From Clavelina lepadiformis (taxonomy: Eukaryota; Chordata; Ascidiacea; Aplousobranchia; Clavelinidae), in contig NC_135245.1 in assembly GCF_947623445.1 (NCBI RefSeq), positions 2,115,501 through 2,179,500 on the forward strand: a DNA stretch of 64,000 bases, written 5' to 3'. The translations under genes were made by a program, and so were the position numbers. Under the pieces are notes generated by a model. The model had not been told where the DNA came from, searched no databases, and saw only the letters and a program-made list of their open reading frames with translations. Shown in pieces: positions 35,901 to 46,672 of this stretch; position 1 is the first letter of the stretch, and each line of letters begins with the position of its first letter.

Positions 35901-38435
35901 TTTTTACTGAAGACGATTACATGGCAAGCTATGTGACAGACCGGGATTGTCCGCAAGATGTACCTTCGTCATCTACTGCTAGTGGATCAGCATCTGCTGC
36001 ACTCATAGCACCTGATACTCTATCCACTTCATCTGAAGATCCCTCTAGTGTCAACTTGTCAGTGACAGCACTAGATGATGGAGTTACTCTTTCTCCCCAG
36101 ATGGTGCTTTCGTTCCCCAAAGCTCAACCGCAGTTGAAAAAGCAAAGTTTTCGTAAGCGTAGATCCGCTGTAGTAACATCTACACCGGAAAAGAAGGCGC
36201 TGGAAGAGGCACAACGACCAAAACCAAAGATACATGTTAGGCTAATCAACCATAATCAGATTGTATTTGAAATCAACAGCGATAGGATCCTAAGAGATTG
36301 CATGGGCTCAGCCGACCCGTCATGAATTTATCCGTTGGTTTGGAAAACTCGTTAAGTTTTGACAACTGTATACGAAAGACTGTTGGTGTTAATTGATGGC
36401 AGTTTCGAATATTTGTTCTGTATTTGGCTGCATTTTCCCCCCAATTTTCTGTGTGAACTATTCACCTTACTAGAACCTTTACCGGTTTAGGTCCGCAGGC
36501 TAGGCTAGGATCGGTTTTACCATTTAGGACTAGAAGTTATACCAATTATAGCAAAGGCACGTTTACTAAGTCCGGCAAATATTTGGAAAATTTTAGTTAT
36601 TCAGGAATAAAGACACCTTCACTTACATGAATCAGTATAGAAATGGTTTTTAGAGCTTTCATCTTTTTATTTTTTAACAAAAATATGACGACTTATTGAC
36701 GGTAGCCTACATATCAACTGGGTTATGCGCTGAACCTTTCGTCCATTAAGATAGTTTATACAGTAACTTTCGTCTCATTGAAACGATATGCTTGGACTCA
36801 CCTTGAATCGTTGTAAAAAACGAGCGAATCAGCATCAACTAAAAAAATTTCGAAATCCGGAGAAAACATAAGATTGACCCCTGATATATCCTCAAAGAAT
36901 AAATGTCTTTCTTCTGCAAAAAAAAAAGTCGAAGTGTAAATTTGTGGCAATCATAAAAGGGTAGCCTGACATTAAGATTGACAATTAATCGTTGGCTATT
37001 TATAGCTACGGGATATTACACACGGGCAGTGAATTTGCTCATAAAACACAAAGTAACTTATATTGGTGATTGGTTAATTCAACCTACAGATGTAGGTTGG
37101 GTCGTCCTCGGTTCAGACGTTCTGGGTTTAATCGTTTTGGGATGAATAGTTCGTGACTTGAACTGTCACCCAAATTTGGTAAAGTCTCAACCACAAGTGT
37201 CAGTCTCACCCAGCAACTTAAACAGTCTTGTTGTCGTATATGCTAGTCTCAAAGCAGCCAAAGGTGGGTCGGGAGACGCGGCAACAGACTCCAATAAAAA
37301 CCTCCCGCTAGAACAATTAGCGGTTGTTCCGTTGTCATTGCAGAACGTGTATCCAGTAATTCTTTCAACAATGTATCTGTACAACACATAAATCCTTGCT
37401 AAGGTTTTTATATAGGCAATGCTCAGACCGACAAACAAAGCTGACCAGGATTTACATTGGCAAATCACAAAACAGTTAAATTTGTTAAAACATAGTACTA
37501 AAATGTTGGGAGCCCATGTAACGTTACAAAACAATCAACAACAAAATTGTAGTTGGTAACAAAGGGCCTGTATGCACCAACCCCACTCTATTCTCTGTTA
37601 CGCATGAACCAAACAAACGAGGTATTCCGGGCAAGCCGCGAAGTTTGGTGAGAAATTCGATCTCTCTTTTTGCTGTATTGTACTTGTATTCATCAGCAAA
37701 TGTTCGCAAAACTCTAGAAACAAATTTCCTAAACCTCACATGCTGTTATGTGTAAGTTACGTATTCCAACACACCTGATAAGTTGTTGTGTTTTGCAATA
37801 AAAACACGCCACAGGTTATAAGGCACAATATTCGAACTAACGAAATAGCTGTAACACTCAAACAAAATCGTAATCAAAAAAAGAAATCTATCACTGTTGT
37901 AAAAACAGTTGTCTTGACGTTATCGTGACAACCATTACCTGCTCGCTTCTTTGTAGACAGTAGCAATAATGACATCATCGATTTTGACTTTCATAAAAGA
38001 TATCCCTCTATTTCCTTTTGTATTTTCAGCGATTGCTTGTTCGGTTTGGGGAAGTTTATCGAAGTCAATGCAGTTGAAATAATCTGTCCTGATATCCTCT
38101 GCTAAAGGCTGCCTTTTGTACGTCGGGTTCTTATCGAAACCTGCAAAATTAGTGAGTTTGCTCGCGTTGACTATTGCTGAGTAAGTCAGTCTCGTTTCGT
38201 AACTTTGTTTGACAATAGTCCCTCCTGGACAGTGTCTAGCCGCTTGAAACAAAGTCCTTAAAGTAATATGTAACGAGTAGATAAGGCAAACTACGGCTCC
38301 AAATGATACCAGTACTCTTCGCTGCTTGGACGCGGGATTCATCGTTGGACCTGCTGAACAACAACTAAAAACCGATTGTAACCTGTGTACAGCCTTCGAC
38401 GTTGTCGTTTTAACTGCCTCAGGCAAGACATTCAC
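32991..38435 (-). CDS. Divergent secretory-pathway kinase-fold protein (FAM69/DIPK-like)
   Basis: Six exons whose phases all fit: from 38342 (or further up, frame open to 38435) to 37939, 37734-37561, 37376-37210, 36913-36802, 33802-33599 and 33159-32991, about 409 residues from the Met at 38342. Order: short tail, one membrane anchor ([18 protein letters not shown]), a lumenal stretch with Cys, the N-lobe strand and Lys ([16 protein letters not shown]), helix [18 protein letters not shown], a catalytic-loop-like segment ([15 protein letters not shown]) and the metal-site Asp in [11 protein letters not shown], then a Cys-rich tail ([15 protein letters not shown]). The arrangement and the DISxxNL / VDAD and CxSxxxC motifs match the FAM69/C3orf58 (DIPK) group of ER/Golgi kinases; which subfamily is unclear. 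The donor after exon 2 (gttacc) is weak. Intron 4 (2.999 kb) houses a transposon. Confidence 0.65.
34660..36325 (+). mobile_element. pogo/Tigger-type (DDE_1) DNA transposon remnant in intron 4 of the kinase-like gene
   Basis: Antisense to its host gene. Pieces of one transposase in order: 34727-34940 ([19 protein letters not shown], first catalytic Asp), 35402-35700 ([13 protein letters not shown], second Asp), 35690-35890 ([17 protein letters not shown], where the third Asp is expected in PLD but reads Asn), and a low-complexity Ser-rich tail to 36323 with [10 protein letters not shown] and a VRLINHNQ end. Changes of frame occur near 34925, 35640 and 35870. About 460 bases of unrelated sequence separate the first and second blocks (34940-35402), an insertion or a retained intron. 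The N-terminal helix-turn-helix half was not found and terminal repeats were not fixed. Cannot be active. Confidence 0.75.
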
Positions 38436-38879
38436 ACAATACCTGCCCTTTCCATTTCTAATGTGTTTGTGACAGCATTTTCACTTATTCTCGTTGGCAC
38501 ATGACAATCAATAAAGTGTCGTCCTTCTTTAATTTCCATTTATTGAAAACTAATTCGATGTCATACAATGTTTTTTTGTTTCTTAAACCCTAAAACAATT
38601 TTAAACCTTGGTCCTATTTGCATTCACACATTGTAGTAATAAAATAATTTATTAATACTCTTTGCTTTTGAACTAGGCCTACATATGGCAAAGAATAATA
38701 TCAAACAAACTCAAAATGATGTTAGATACTCATATACTGTTGGTTTGTAAAAGTGATCACCATGAATTACAGAAAATGCAAATATTTGATAAATTACTAA
38801 AATCAAACGTAGACTTTTAAAAAAAATCGCGTTTTCAACAGCACTCTTTAAACAAGTTAGAAAATGTCTGTTTTATTAA

Positions 38880-39170
38880 AAAAGCTTGTTCACAGCCGGC
38901 CCTGTGATGCGATCGGTAACATTACCTCGTAAATTAAATTCGATGGCGAACATGTGTCCTTGAGCAAAAGTTGTGCGTTGGACGCAGTTGTCACAAGGTC
39001 TAGAGGAGCTCGTCTGTTTTGGCCAAGCACCCGTCCATAAATCTCTTCTGTCCAGGTGTTCGGTTGTAAACTGTTGCCTGTTTTCTGTGTTGCTGTATTA
39101 CCGGAGTAGTTGTAGCCATACGTGGATGTTTAGTTGACTCCATAAGGTAAGGTCCCGTGTTCTTCTCTGT
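38880..39170 (-). other. Possible small coding exon, unproven
   Basis: All three minus-strand frames stay open for 30-60 codons here. One frame (PNTWTEEIYGRVLGQNRRAP ... NAQLLLKDTCS) looks protein-like and meets a gtaatg donor near 38928, phase 0. Another ends VNKLF followed at once by an AATAAA motif near 38873. I could not connect either to neighbouring exons. It lies upstream of the kinase-like gene and could be its 5' untranslated region. Confidence 0.25.
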
Positions 39171-40658
39171 CAGCACAGAAATCAAACATAGAAACAGTTA
39201 AACGCGAATGCCAACTTGTATTACCAGCGATCGGGTTAGAAAAAAGCGGACTGTCGAACGTAAACCAAATGATTGTGAACGTCCAAAAGCCTTGACGCAC
39301 ACGTTCAAATAGCAAGAAGGAGAAAAGTAACCAATAAAACAATGCGGCTTGAACACGTTGATTAATTAAAACACGTGCGGTAGTCTCAGCAACAATACGT
39401 AACTTAAAGGAACATGACAAAGTGGCATTAGAACGCAATAAAACGTGGCGATGCCGCCACACATTGCATATCAGAACTGAATTGCACAATGCAACAAAGC
39501 GCAATTGAGATTGCACTCTGCACTCAATGATGTAGCGCTCGCTTCATTAACTTGGATCATGTTCGACATTTGTCCCATAACAGCCAGCTTTCGAATTATT
39601 TTACGTTCCGACTGGGACATTCGAATCTCCACAACTAATAAGCTAGCACGATACCTCAATAACCGGACCTCCGCATCTTTAGGCTATAGATGATAGCTAA
39701 GCTACAAAAATTTCGTTACTCACCTTTCCGCCTCCTCTTCAGATCATCCTCCTGTTTAAAAAACAAACTCTATTTTTCGAATTCGGTTGTTACAATGATT
39801 TTTTTATTACAGATGATTCTATGATAAAGATTATCATATCATACATGATTTTATGCTTTCTTAGGCTATGTGCCCTTTACGAGATCCACTTGTGCCTTGC
39901 TTGAATCCATTCGTATTGCAAAATATAAGCCTTCATACAATTGTGAATACTAGCTCCTGAGCAATCAATCTTGCCCTGATGCTTATACCGAAATGTTTTC
40001 TTCTTGGTGTAAATTTATTTTTTTAAATGGAGTATTTAATTTTCAACGTTAATGACCTTGTAATGCCTGGCTTATTGCTACAACTATTATTTGTACCACA
40101 AATGAGAAGTTCCTTGCACAGAACAGTTGACAAACGCACAACTGCTTACAACCTTAGACATGTGCGTTGGGTACATCTCTTTAGTAGTAAGTAACTCGCC
40201 AGCGGCAGGCGAGGATCACCTCCTCAACAACCTGAAGTGCAAGAAATATATTTAAGATTATAAAAACAGATTAATTTAAACCGATAACTTTGCACATTCG
40301 CACTTGGTGGCCTCATGCCTCCATTGTTTTTGTCAGATTCCATTATTCGCTTGAATGATTTCACCAAAAGTTTTTGACCTTTGTTCCAGTTCTTGAACTG
40401 CTTGCTCTAAAATGACAAACAAAGACGAGAAGCATGGAAACTGTACGGTACCGGTAGACCCAGTTACTGTCCGAGTAAACAGACCAGTTTTGCTTACTTG
40501 TTTATAATATTATCTACCTGTACATAGGTTGCGAGGTGGCTAGGGCTACTTGATATCAACGCACAACGACCGGATGCCTTTGTTTACTAGACCCCAGCTA
40601 CTCAGATTGTGACGTCATCTGGTTGTGCACTGGCATATACTAAGCTTGTTAGGTAAGC
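39171..40658. other. Intergenic, no gene seen
   Basis: A minus-strand open frame at 39516-39130 includes a hydrophobic stretch (ALFYWLLFSFLLFERV) but has no recognised relative, no clear splice partner, and unconvincing residue use. Nothing else recognised. Confidence 0.35.
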
Positions 40659-40987
40659 CAGCGGTTCCCGAACTTTTTTTAGCTCGACCCAAATCCGAGT
40701 TTAGTGAACATCTCTTGCCCCAAACTTCAAACGGCGTATCTTAACACGCAAATATGACGATTGTGTTTTTTGTAGTAGCTATAGGCTAAGTTAGTTTGCA
40801 ATGTCAGCAACCTACTCTTTTCTCAAATACCTATGGGCCTAGGCCTACACTACAGACAGAGACAGACAAGCAGTGGTAATTGGATCCACTCACTATGGAA
40901 CAATGTATTTTATTACAAACATAGGTTTGCATCGCCTTGGGGCGACACATTTTTTGACTCTTCGCGACCCTTGTTTGGGCCATAGTG
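40659..40987. mobile_element. Probable hAT-type MITE
   Basis: Starts cagcggttcccgaac and ends gtttgggccatagtg, with GCGACCC / CTCGACCC subterminal motifs, the pattern of a common animal hAT MITE class. Flanking duplication is degraded (ggtaagc / gataagt at best), so limits are tentative. Confidence 0.4.
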
Positions 40988-42301
40988 ATAAGTGTGCAGT
41001 CTTTATTTCGTTCAGGATTCGCTAAGATCTAGGGTGTGCAGACTCGGTGAATCAAGTGTGCAGGTGTGCATCGGCTAGCCGAGTGTGTACCTATAGAATC
41101 TATAGATCTATTCAATCTTTCTTCAGTTCAAATCCAGGCTAATGCTTGTAATTAAAACTCTAACTTTATCTATCCTAACATAAATCAAAAAAATTTTGTG
41201 GGTCTGATAAGTTTTCGTCGATTCCAATCACTTTCTCATTCTCACCATCTCGCTGTTCGTGACGTGATCAGCAGCAGGTTAGTTTTTCAACTAAGTGAGC
41301 GGCTAATGTGAATTTTTTTCAAAGAATGTAGCCTACATTGATATTTAGAAGTCATCCGTGCTCATCTGTCACGCTTCGATGATTCTAAACATTTTATAAA
41401 ATTTGCTTGGAAATTTTATCCTGGTTATGAGTATGTCCTTACTTTGTGTATTAGGCAAAGCATTGTGGCATCTCGCTTTACTAGGTACCACAAACACAGT
41501 CGTATTTTACATTATAAATCATTAGGCGACCATTTATTTGTGCAAAATTATGCACCTGAATTTCCACACTGAAACTTATGAAAGGCTGTAAGCGTGCATG
41601 TGCCAAACTGTGCAGTCTGATCTGTAGGCCTACTGCTGTACTGGAAAGTTTCTATGGCTTATGCGTCATTTATCTGTCGTAGAATTGTGATGTCTCTTCA
41701 AATTTTAAGAGACGAGCTTACAATTAAGCCGGTCTGTATTTTGTGGAAGCTGACCTCCTAGGATAAATTTTCAGTAAACTTCCTGTGCACTTGAGTTTTC
41801 GAATTAAATAGCCAGCTAATAATTTAAATTACCTTCACACAGAACTTTATTTAAATAATATAGAGCCTAATCGTATGCTGCGACTTTGCAATTGTTGTAC
41901 CTACCAAAGCAAGACGCTGTAGTTCAAGAAAGGACCACAAATGCAAAGTCTACCCAGCTTGTTAGTGTATATACCCGACCATGGGCAGTTTATTTCAAGG
42001 TGTAAGTCAGTCACAACTTTCTGGATATTATCAAGTGGCAGGCAAGTCCAATCGCTGTAATGCTTTCGACAGGAAGTAAAGAAATTATCATAGCAGAGAA
42101 ACGGTCGCAAGCACCACTGCGAAAAATGTTCACAGTCATCGAAGCGTGACGAACAAGCAGAACTGGCGTCATCTATTTAGCCATGGCAGTTGAATGAATT
42201 TTGATTAGAATCGATGAAAATTCATCCGGCCTACAGATAGCTAGAGCCTAAATCAATTGCTAAATCTATAGGTCTAGCTTAGTTGCAAACTAAGAAGTAA
42301 A
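40988..42301. other. Intergenic, no gene seen
   Basis: AT-rich unique-looking sequence. Open frames are short and without recognisable motifs. Confidence 0.4.
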
Positions 42302-43991
42302 CGAGGTGTGACAAAAAAGTAATGGGACTGTTGTCATAAAAATTTTAACACAAACTTTTTTCATAAATTACGAATTGTCCCCTTCAAAGTACTTCCCCTT
42401 CGAGTTAATACACTTTTGCATTCCATCCTGTCATCCCCGGAAGCACTTGGCAAGCTCCTCCACTTTGAGGCTCTTCAGTTCCGTTGTCACTGAGACCTTG
42501 ATTTCTTGAGAGAGTGGTCGAGATCTGTGATTTGTTTTTTGACCAAGAGCTGCCTCACACCGACGGTCTTGTGAGTGGGTGCGTTGTCATGGTGAAGGAG
42601 CCACGAGCTGCCACTCCACATTGCCCGCCTGATGCGTGGAACTCTGTCATGGAGCTGAACGAGAACCTGCCGGTAGCATGAGCGTCGATTACGGGAGGGC
42701 ACCCCCCCCCCCGCATGGGAATTTTGAGCGGGCGGAATATACGCTCGCCCCCTCAGTTTTAATCTTCACCGATCCGATATGCAATTTTTTTAATCGAACT
42801 TTTTCTTATTTTTGGAGTCGATATTATTCAGACTACGATCATTGCCCACAAAGGTTTCAATTTACCTCGTATAACCTTTTCGAAGACGATTATTATTACG
42901 GTGTTGCTAACGGAATGGTTACTACTCCGCACAAGCGCTTAAATCATTACAAAATTGAAATCGTTTAACCGTGATTGCGATTAATGAATCGAAGCGAAGG
43001 AAAAAATGGCGACAAGTTGTTAGAGGGAGAAAAGAGAGGGAGTCACACCTGCTTACTTTGAGAAAACTCAAGAGAGAAAGGATAACATAAGATAACACAG
43101 AGATAACAGCTGCAAGAGCAAATTGCGCAACATGAGACAGACAAGCAGAACTGAGGCAAGAAAGCCCAAAGTGTAAAACGAGATAATAAAAGAAACTAGA
43201 AAGCATAATGCGGGGTGGATTTCTGAAAACGCCTCAATTATGACATAATAATATATTTTTCCTGTTTAATGTGGTCGCTGGAGATGTGTCCAGCCAGTTA
43301 CTGGTATTAAACTGCAAAACTTTTTAAGTGAGTCCAAAGAACGGATTCAACTATAAGCAGCTTCTACTTCTCTAAATAAACTTCGTAATAAATACATAGC
43401 AACAATAACGTTGTGCAGATCTTACGATCTCACATTGGGGAAATCCCCAACTTTCAATGCCCCCCATTTTTTTCATTTTCTTTCTAAAAATCGACGCCTA
43501 TGAGTAGAAGTGCTGATTCACTGTTTCTCCCTCAGGCACAAAATGACTGACCCTGACAAGCTGACCTGTGGTCATCCTCCACTTTATCATGACCACTCTC
43601 GAAGCGTTTGAGCCATTCAAAGACTCATGTCCTTGACATCACATCGCCGCCATAGTTTGAAACACTCAGTTTGACTCTTCTTCAATTTCACTAAAAACTT
43701 CAAATTGATTCGCTGCTCCATTTTTGTGCTACCATCGTTTGCGTAACAATCAACAGCACTGACTGCAAACAAGCCCAACACAAAGCAACAAAATTCTGAC
43801 ACCGGTTAATAACACTGCGTTACAAAAAAGCCTGTAACGAAATAATGAAATCCCTAAGCATAAAAATTTTTCAAGGCAAAAGAGCTAAGAAGTTGTGTTG
43901 CATGGTGAGCAAGTGGCTTGCTGATTACTGTGATTAGCATTGATCCAAGAGTGTGGCAGTAACAGACCCGCTACTTTTTTGTCTCACCTCG
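42302..43991 (-). mobile_element. mariner-type transposon, deleted, with a nested element
   Basis: Inverted ends cgaggtgtgacaaaaaagt / cgaggtgagacaaaaaagt; a TA flanks the right end. Minus-strand transposase pieces in order: MEQRINLKFLVKLKKSQTE (from 43720), the helix-turn-helix part FEWLKRFESGHDKVEDDHRS, then VPEGETVNQHF, then after the nested insert YRQVLVQLHDRVPRIRRAMW, WLLHHDNAPTH (second catalytic Asp) and, near the end, KCINSKGKYFEGD. The segment with the first Asp (TGDESW) and that with the third (HPPYSPDLAP) are deleted. The family signature is that of animal mariners (DD34D). Removing the nested element at 42677-43503 makes QHFYRQVL continuous in frame. Confidence 0.88.
42677..43503. 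mobile_element. Unclassified inverted-repeat DNA element nested in the mariner
   Basis: 827-bp insert with imperfect inverted ends catgagcgtcgatta / aaatcgacgcctatg, flanked by the 4-bp duplication gtag (42673-42676, 43504-43507). Poly-C runs lie near both ends (42703-42713 and 43460-43466). It splits the mariner transposase codons between HFY and RQVL; taking it out with one gtag restores the frame. It encodes nothing recognisable. Superfamily not determined. Confidence 0.7.
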
Positions 43992-44256
43992 TACTGTAGG
44001 AAGATTGAATAGGTGCAAGGAGATTTAAATATGAATAAAACAGGCGAATGAGATTTATCAACTTGCACGTTGAACTTTTTCATTTTAATGCTGATTTATA
44101 ATAAGTAAAGAAATACCAGTGGTTTGAACACCAATTTATAATAAATAAACAGAGAATCAATGCTTTGTGCACGCCATCATGCAAAAATTTGCATCTTTTC
44201 CTGCACTATTTCTCGTTGAAAACTGCCGTTCTTTCTAGTCACGGTGGTGCTATTAA

Positions 44257-45574
44257 CACTAGAAGGACGGGACGCGTCAATTGACGCATTTTCAACCTAA
44301 GTGCATCTATAACTTTTAAGTGGTGCATCGCAAAACCGTGATATTTCCTGACTTTTCCTACATTAGTGTTAGGTAACTAACCCATGAATATGAAGTTTTT
44401 ATTTTATCGGTAGAGATAATTAACGTGGTCACTACCTAGAAGGACGGGGTGCGTCAATTGACGCATTGTTACTTCACAGTACAAAAACCAGTTCTCGCGA
44501 TAGAGAGCATTGTTTTCTTTCTGCTGATAATTACAGGTTTATCGAATTAGGTCACAGCTGCCAGCACAGAGGTGTGACAAACGTGTCGACAAACTATGCA
44601 AGTCGACTTTTCCGCAAAACAGAGTAGTTTCGTCACAAGCGCAGCCTAATTTCGGAATTTTTGAAGTTTATCGAAGCGTAAGTGTAGTAAGAGTTTCTTA
44701 GTTAGATAAATTAGATGAATTAGATAAATTCGTCGGCTTGGTGGTTGCTCGTGGCGTGATAGGAGGGCGCAACTTCCCTGTGAAGAGTTTGTGGGGGAGG
44801 TCGTGGGGATGTCCGATGTTTTCCCAAACCATGGCAAGAGACAGGTTTCTGGAGCTCATACGATTCCTTCGCTTCGATCTGAAGACGGAAAGGCGTAGGA
44901 ATCTATTGCATGATAAATTTGCACTCGCTTCACAACTTTGGAACAGTTTTATATCAAACTGCCAAAAAGCATTCATTCCACAGTGGAAGATAACTGTGGA
45001 TGAGCAACTATTGCCGTGTAAGGCACGCTGCAAGTTCATCCAATATATGGCCAATAAACCAGACAAGTTTGGTCTAAAGTTCTGGCTGGCAGTTGACGTT
45101 GAAAACAAATATTTATTCAACGGTTTTCCTTACGTTGGAAAAGATGACGCAAGGAGCCCCCACGTGAGTGTGCCCACCGACGTTGTACTGAAACTCATGG
45201 CTCCGCTTTTTCAAGGAGGTTACAACGTCACTTGCGATAATTTTTTCACCTCACTTGACCTGGCTGCGACTTGCGTAAAAGAAGTGCAGCCTCGTAGGGA
45301 CAATGCGCCAGAACAGGAGAGAAGTCCCGGAAGAGTGCAAGAAGAAAAAGGAGTTGCATGAAACAGAAGTGTTTAGGCACGACGGCTTGTATTTTCAATG
45401 CGATTGCTTTTGTTAATTAAAATGCACAAAGCGGACATGCGATAGAAGTAGTTTTTTCGGAGCAACAGCACAGTTTTCTCAACAAAAAACGTTAGATTTG
45501 CGCCGTTTTGACCTTTTGCGTCAATTGACGCACTCCGTCCTTCTAGGTATATGAAAATTGCCGTCCTTCTAGTG
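44257..45574 (+). mobile_element. piggyBac-type transposon, internally deleted
   Basis: 1318-bp element between TTAA sites (44253-44256, 45575-45578) with perfect 14-bp inverted ends cactagaaggacgg. A second inner pair, cctagaaggacgg with the palindrome gcgtcaattgacgc, is at about 44436-44466 and 45518-45547. The open frame 44738-45361 is the middle of a piggyBac transposase: VDEQLLPCKARCKFIQYMAN (first catalytic Asp) and GGYNVTCDNFFTSLDLA (second Asp). The N-terminus and the third Asp region with the Cys-rich end are missing, so it is non-autonomous at best. TTAA sites and ends look well preserved. Confidence 0.92.
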
Positions 45575-45578
45575 TTAA

Positions 45579-46672
45579 GCAATATGCTCTTATATATGCT
45601 ATATGCTCTTAGGCAAGGAATTAACAATGCTTGTTCCTGTTCAGTGGCCCTGGTGAACAGTTCCGAATTCGGGCAATGTGATATAAAAAAAATATATCAA
45701 ATATAAAATATGATATAAAACAGAAATAAAAAATGTGTGTATGTTTCTATCGGAACTGGCTCTTAGGTTATAGCTTGCTAACCAGGGCTCAAGCGATGAA
45801 TCATCGCCAGGTTTAAGTCGTGCAAAGACTTTCTTCGGTCCAAGAATAACGATTATTTGATATCATGGCATTACACCAAAGATGAAGCATACATATCTCA
45901 ATATGTTGGGTAAATTGTCTTCAACGCATTAATATCGCTCAGTTATAATTAAGTATACCTTAAACTAAGCAAGTTTTAGCAAATTTTAAACTTGCATCCT
46001 CAGACTAGAAGGGAACTTCAAGGAAGTGTGCAAGCTCTTTCTGAGTTATAGTCGCCATTTTTTTGGTGGAAAGATACTTTTGATCACTTATACATGCTTG
46101 AAAACGGAGTGATTTTGACATTATTATCTGCACATACAAAGATTTTCAAACACGTGCAGCCAAACCATATGTTTATTCTTACTTAGATACATCTTTAAAC
46201 TTTACCCATGCAAAGTTTGTTATTCGTTTGTTTATTTAAATTTTAAACCTGCTACCCTTACAATTTTTTTGATGAAACACCCATCAGCTGCTCATTTGCA
46301 GTCAGAGTCAAACTTAATGTGTCCATGTAATTGAAGTGGCAAAAGGTCAAGCTTGTACAGCAGTTTTTTTTTTTTATCTTGCAGAGTTCTAACGTCATGT
46401 GGTTTACTACTGTATAATAAGTATCAGATATGTTGAGTGTGGATTTAATGGGTTCAGGTAGTCCAGCAAGATTGTATATCAATATAAAAATGGCCCTCTA
46501 GTCTTTGCATGCCGTTAAAAATGATGGAAACAACCATGATCTTTCAAGCAAATTACAACGTCAACCCATCTAAGCCATCCAATGAAGGTAAAAGTACATG
46601 AATATGAAAGGTTGCATAAATGATTTAAACTTGTGTCTGTATTGATCTCAGTCTCAATGTGATGAAATTTAG
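45579..46672. other. Region upstream of Mondo, first exon not located
   Basis: AT-rich, no confident coding. It may hold the promoter and a 5' exon of the Mondo gene, because coding-like conservation extends upstream of the first Met at 46711 to an acceptor at 46672. Confidence 0.35.

Noticed and set aside
39130-39516. 128-codon minus-strand frame with a hydrophobic stretch as a membrane protein
   Set aside because: Unusual residue composition, no splice partner and no recognisable family; kept only as a note on the intergenic region.
42636-42968. 110-codon plus-strand frame with a Tyr-rich region
   Set aside because: Straddles the boundary between the mariner and its nested insert, so it cannot be an ancestral gene. 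No relatives recognised.
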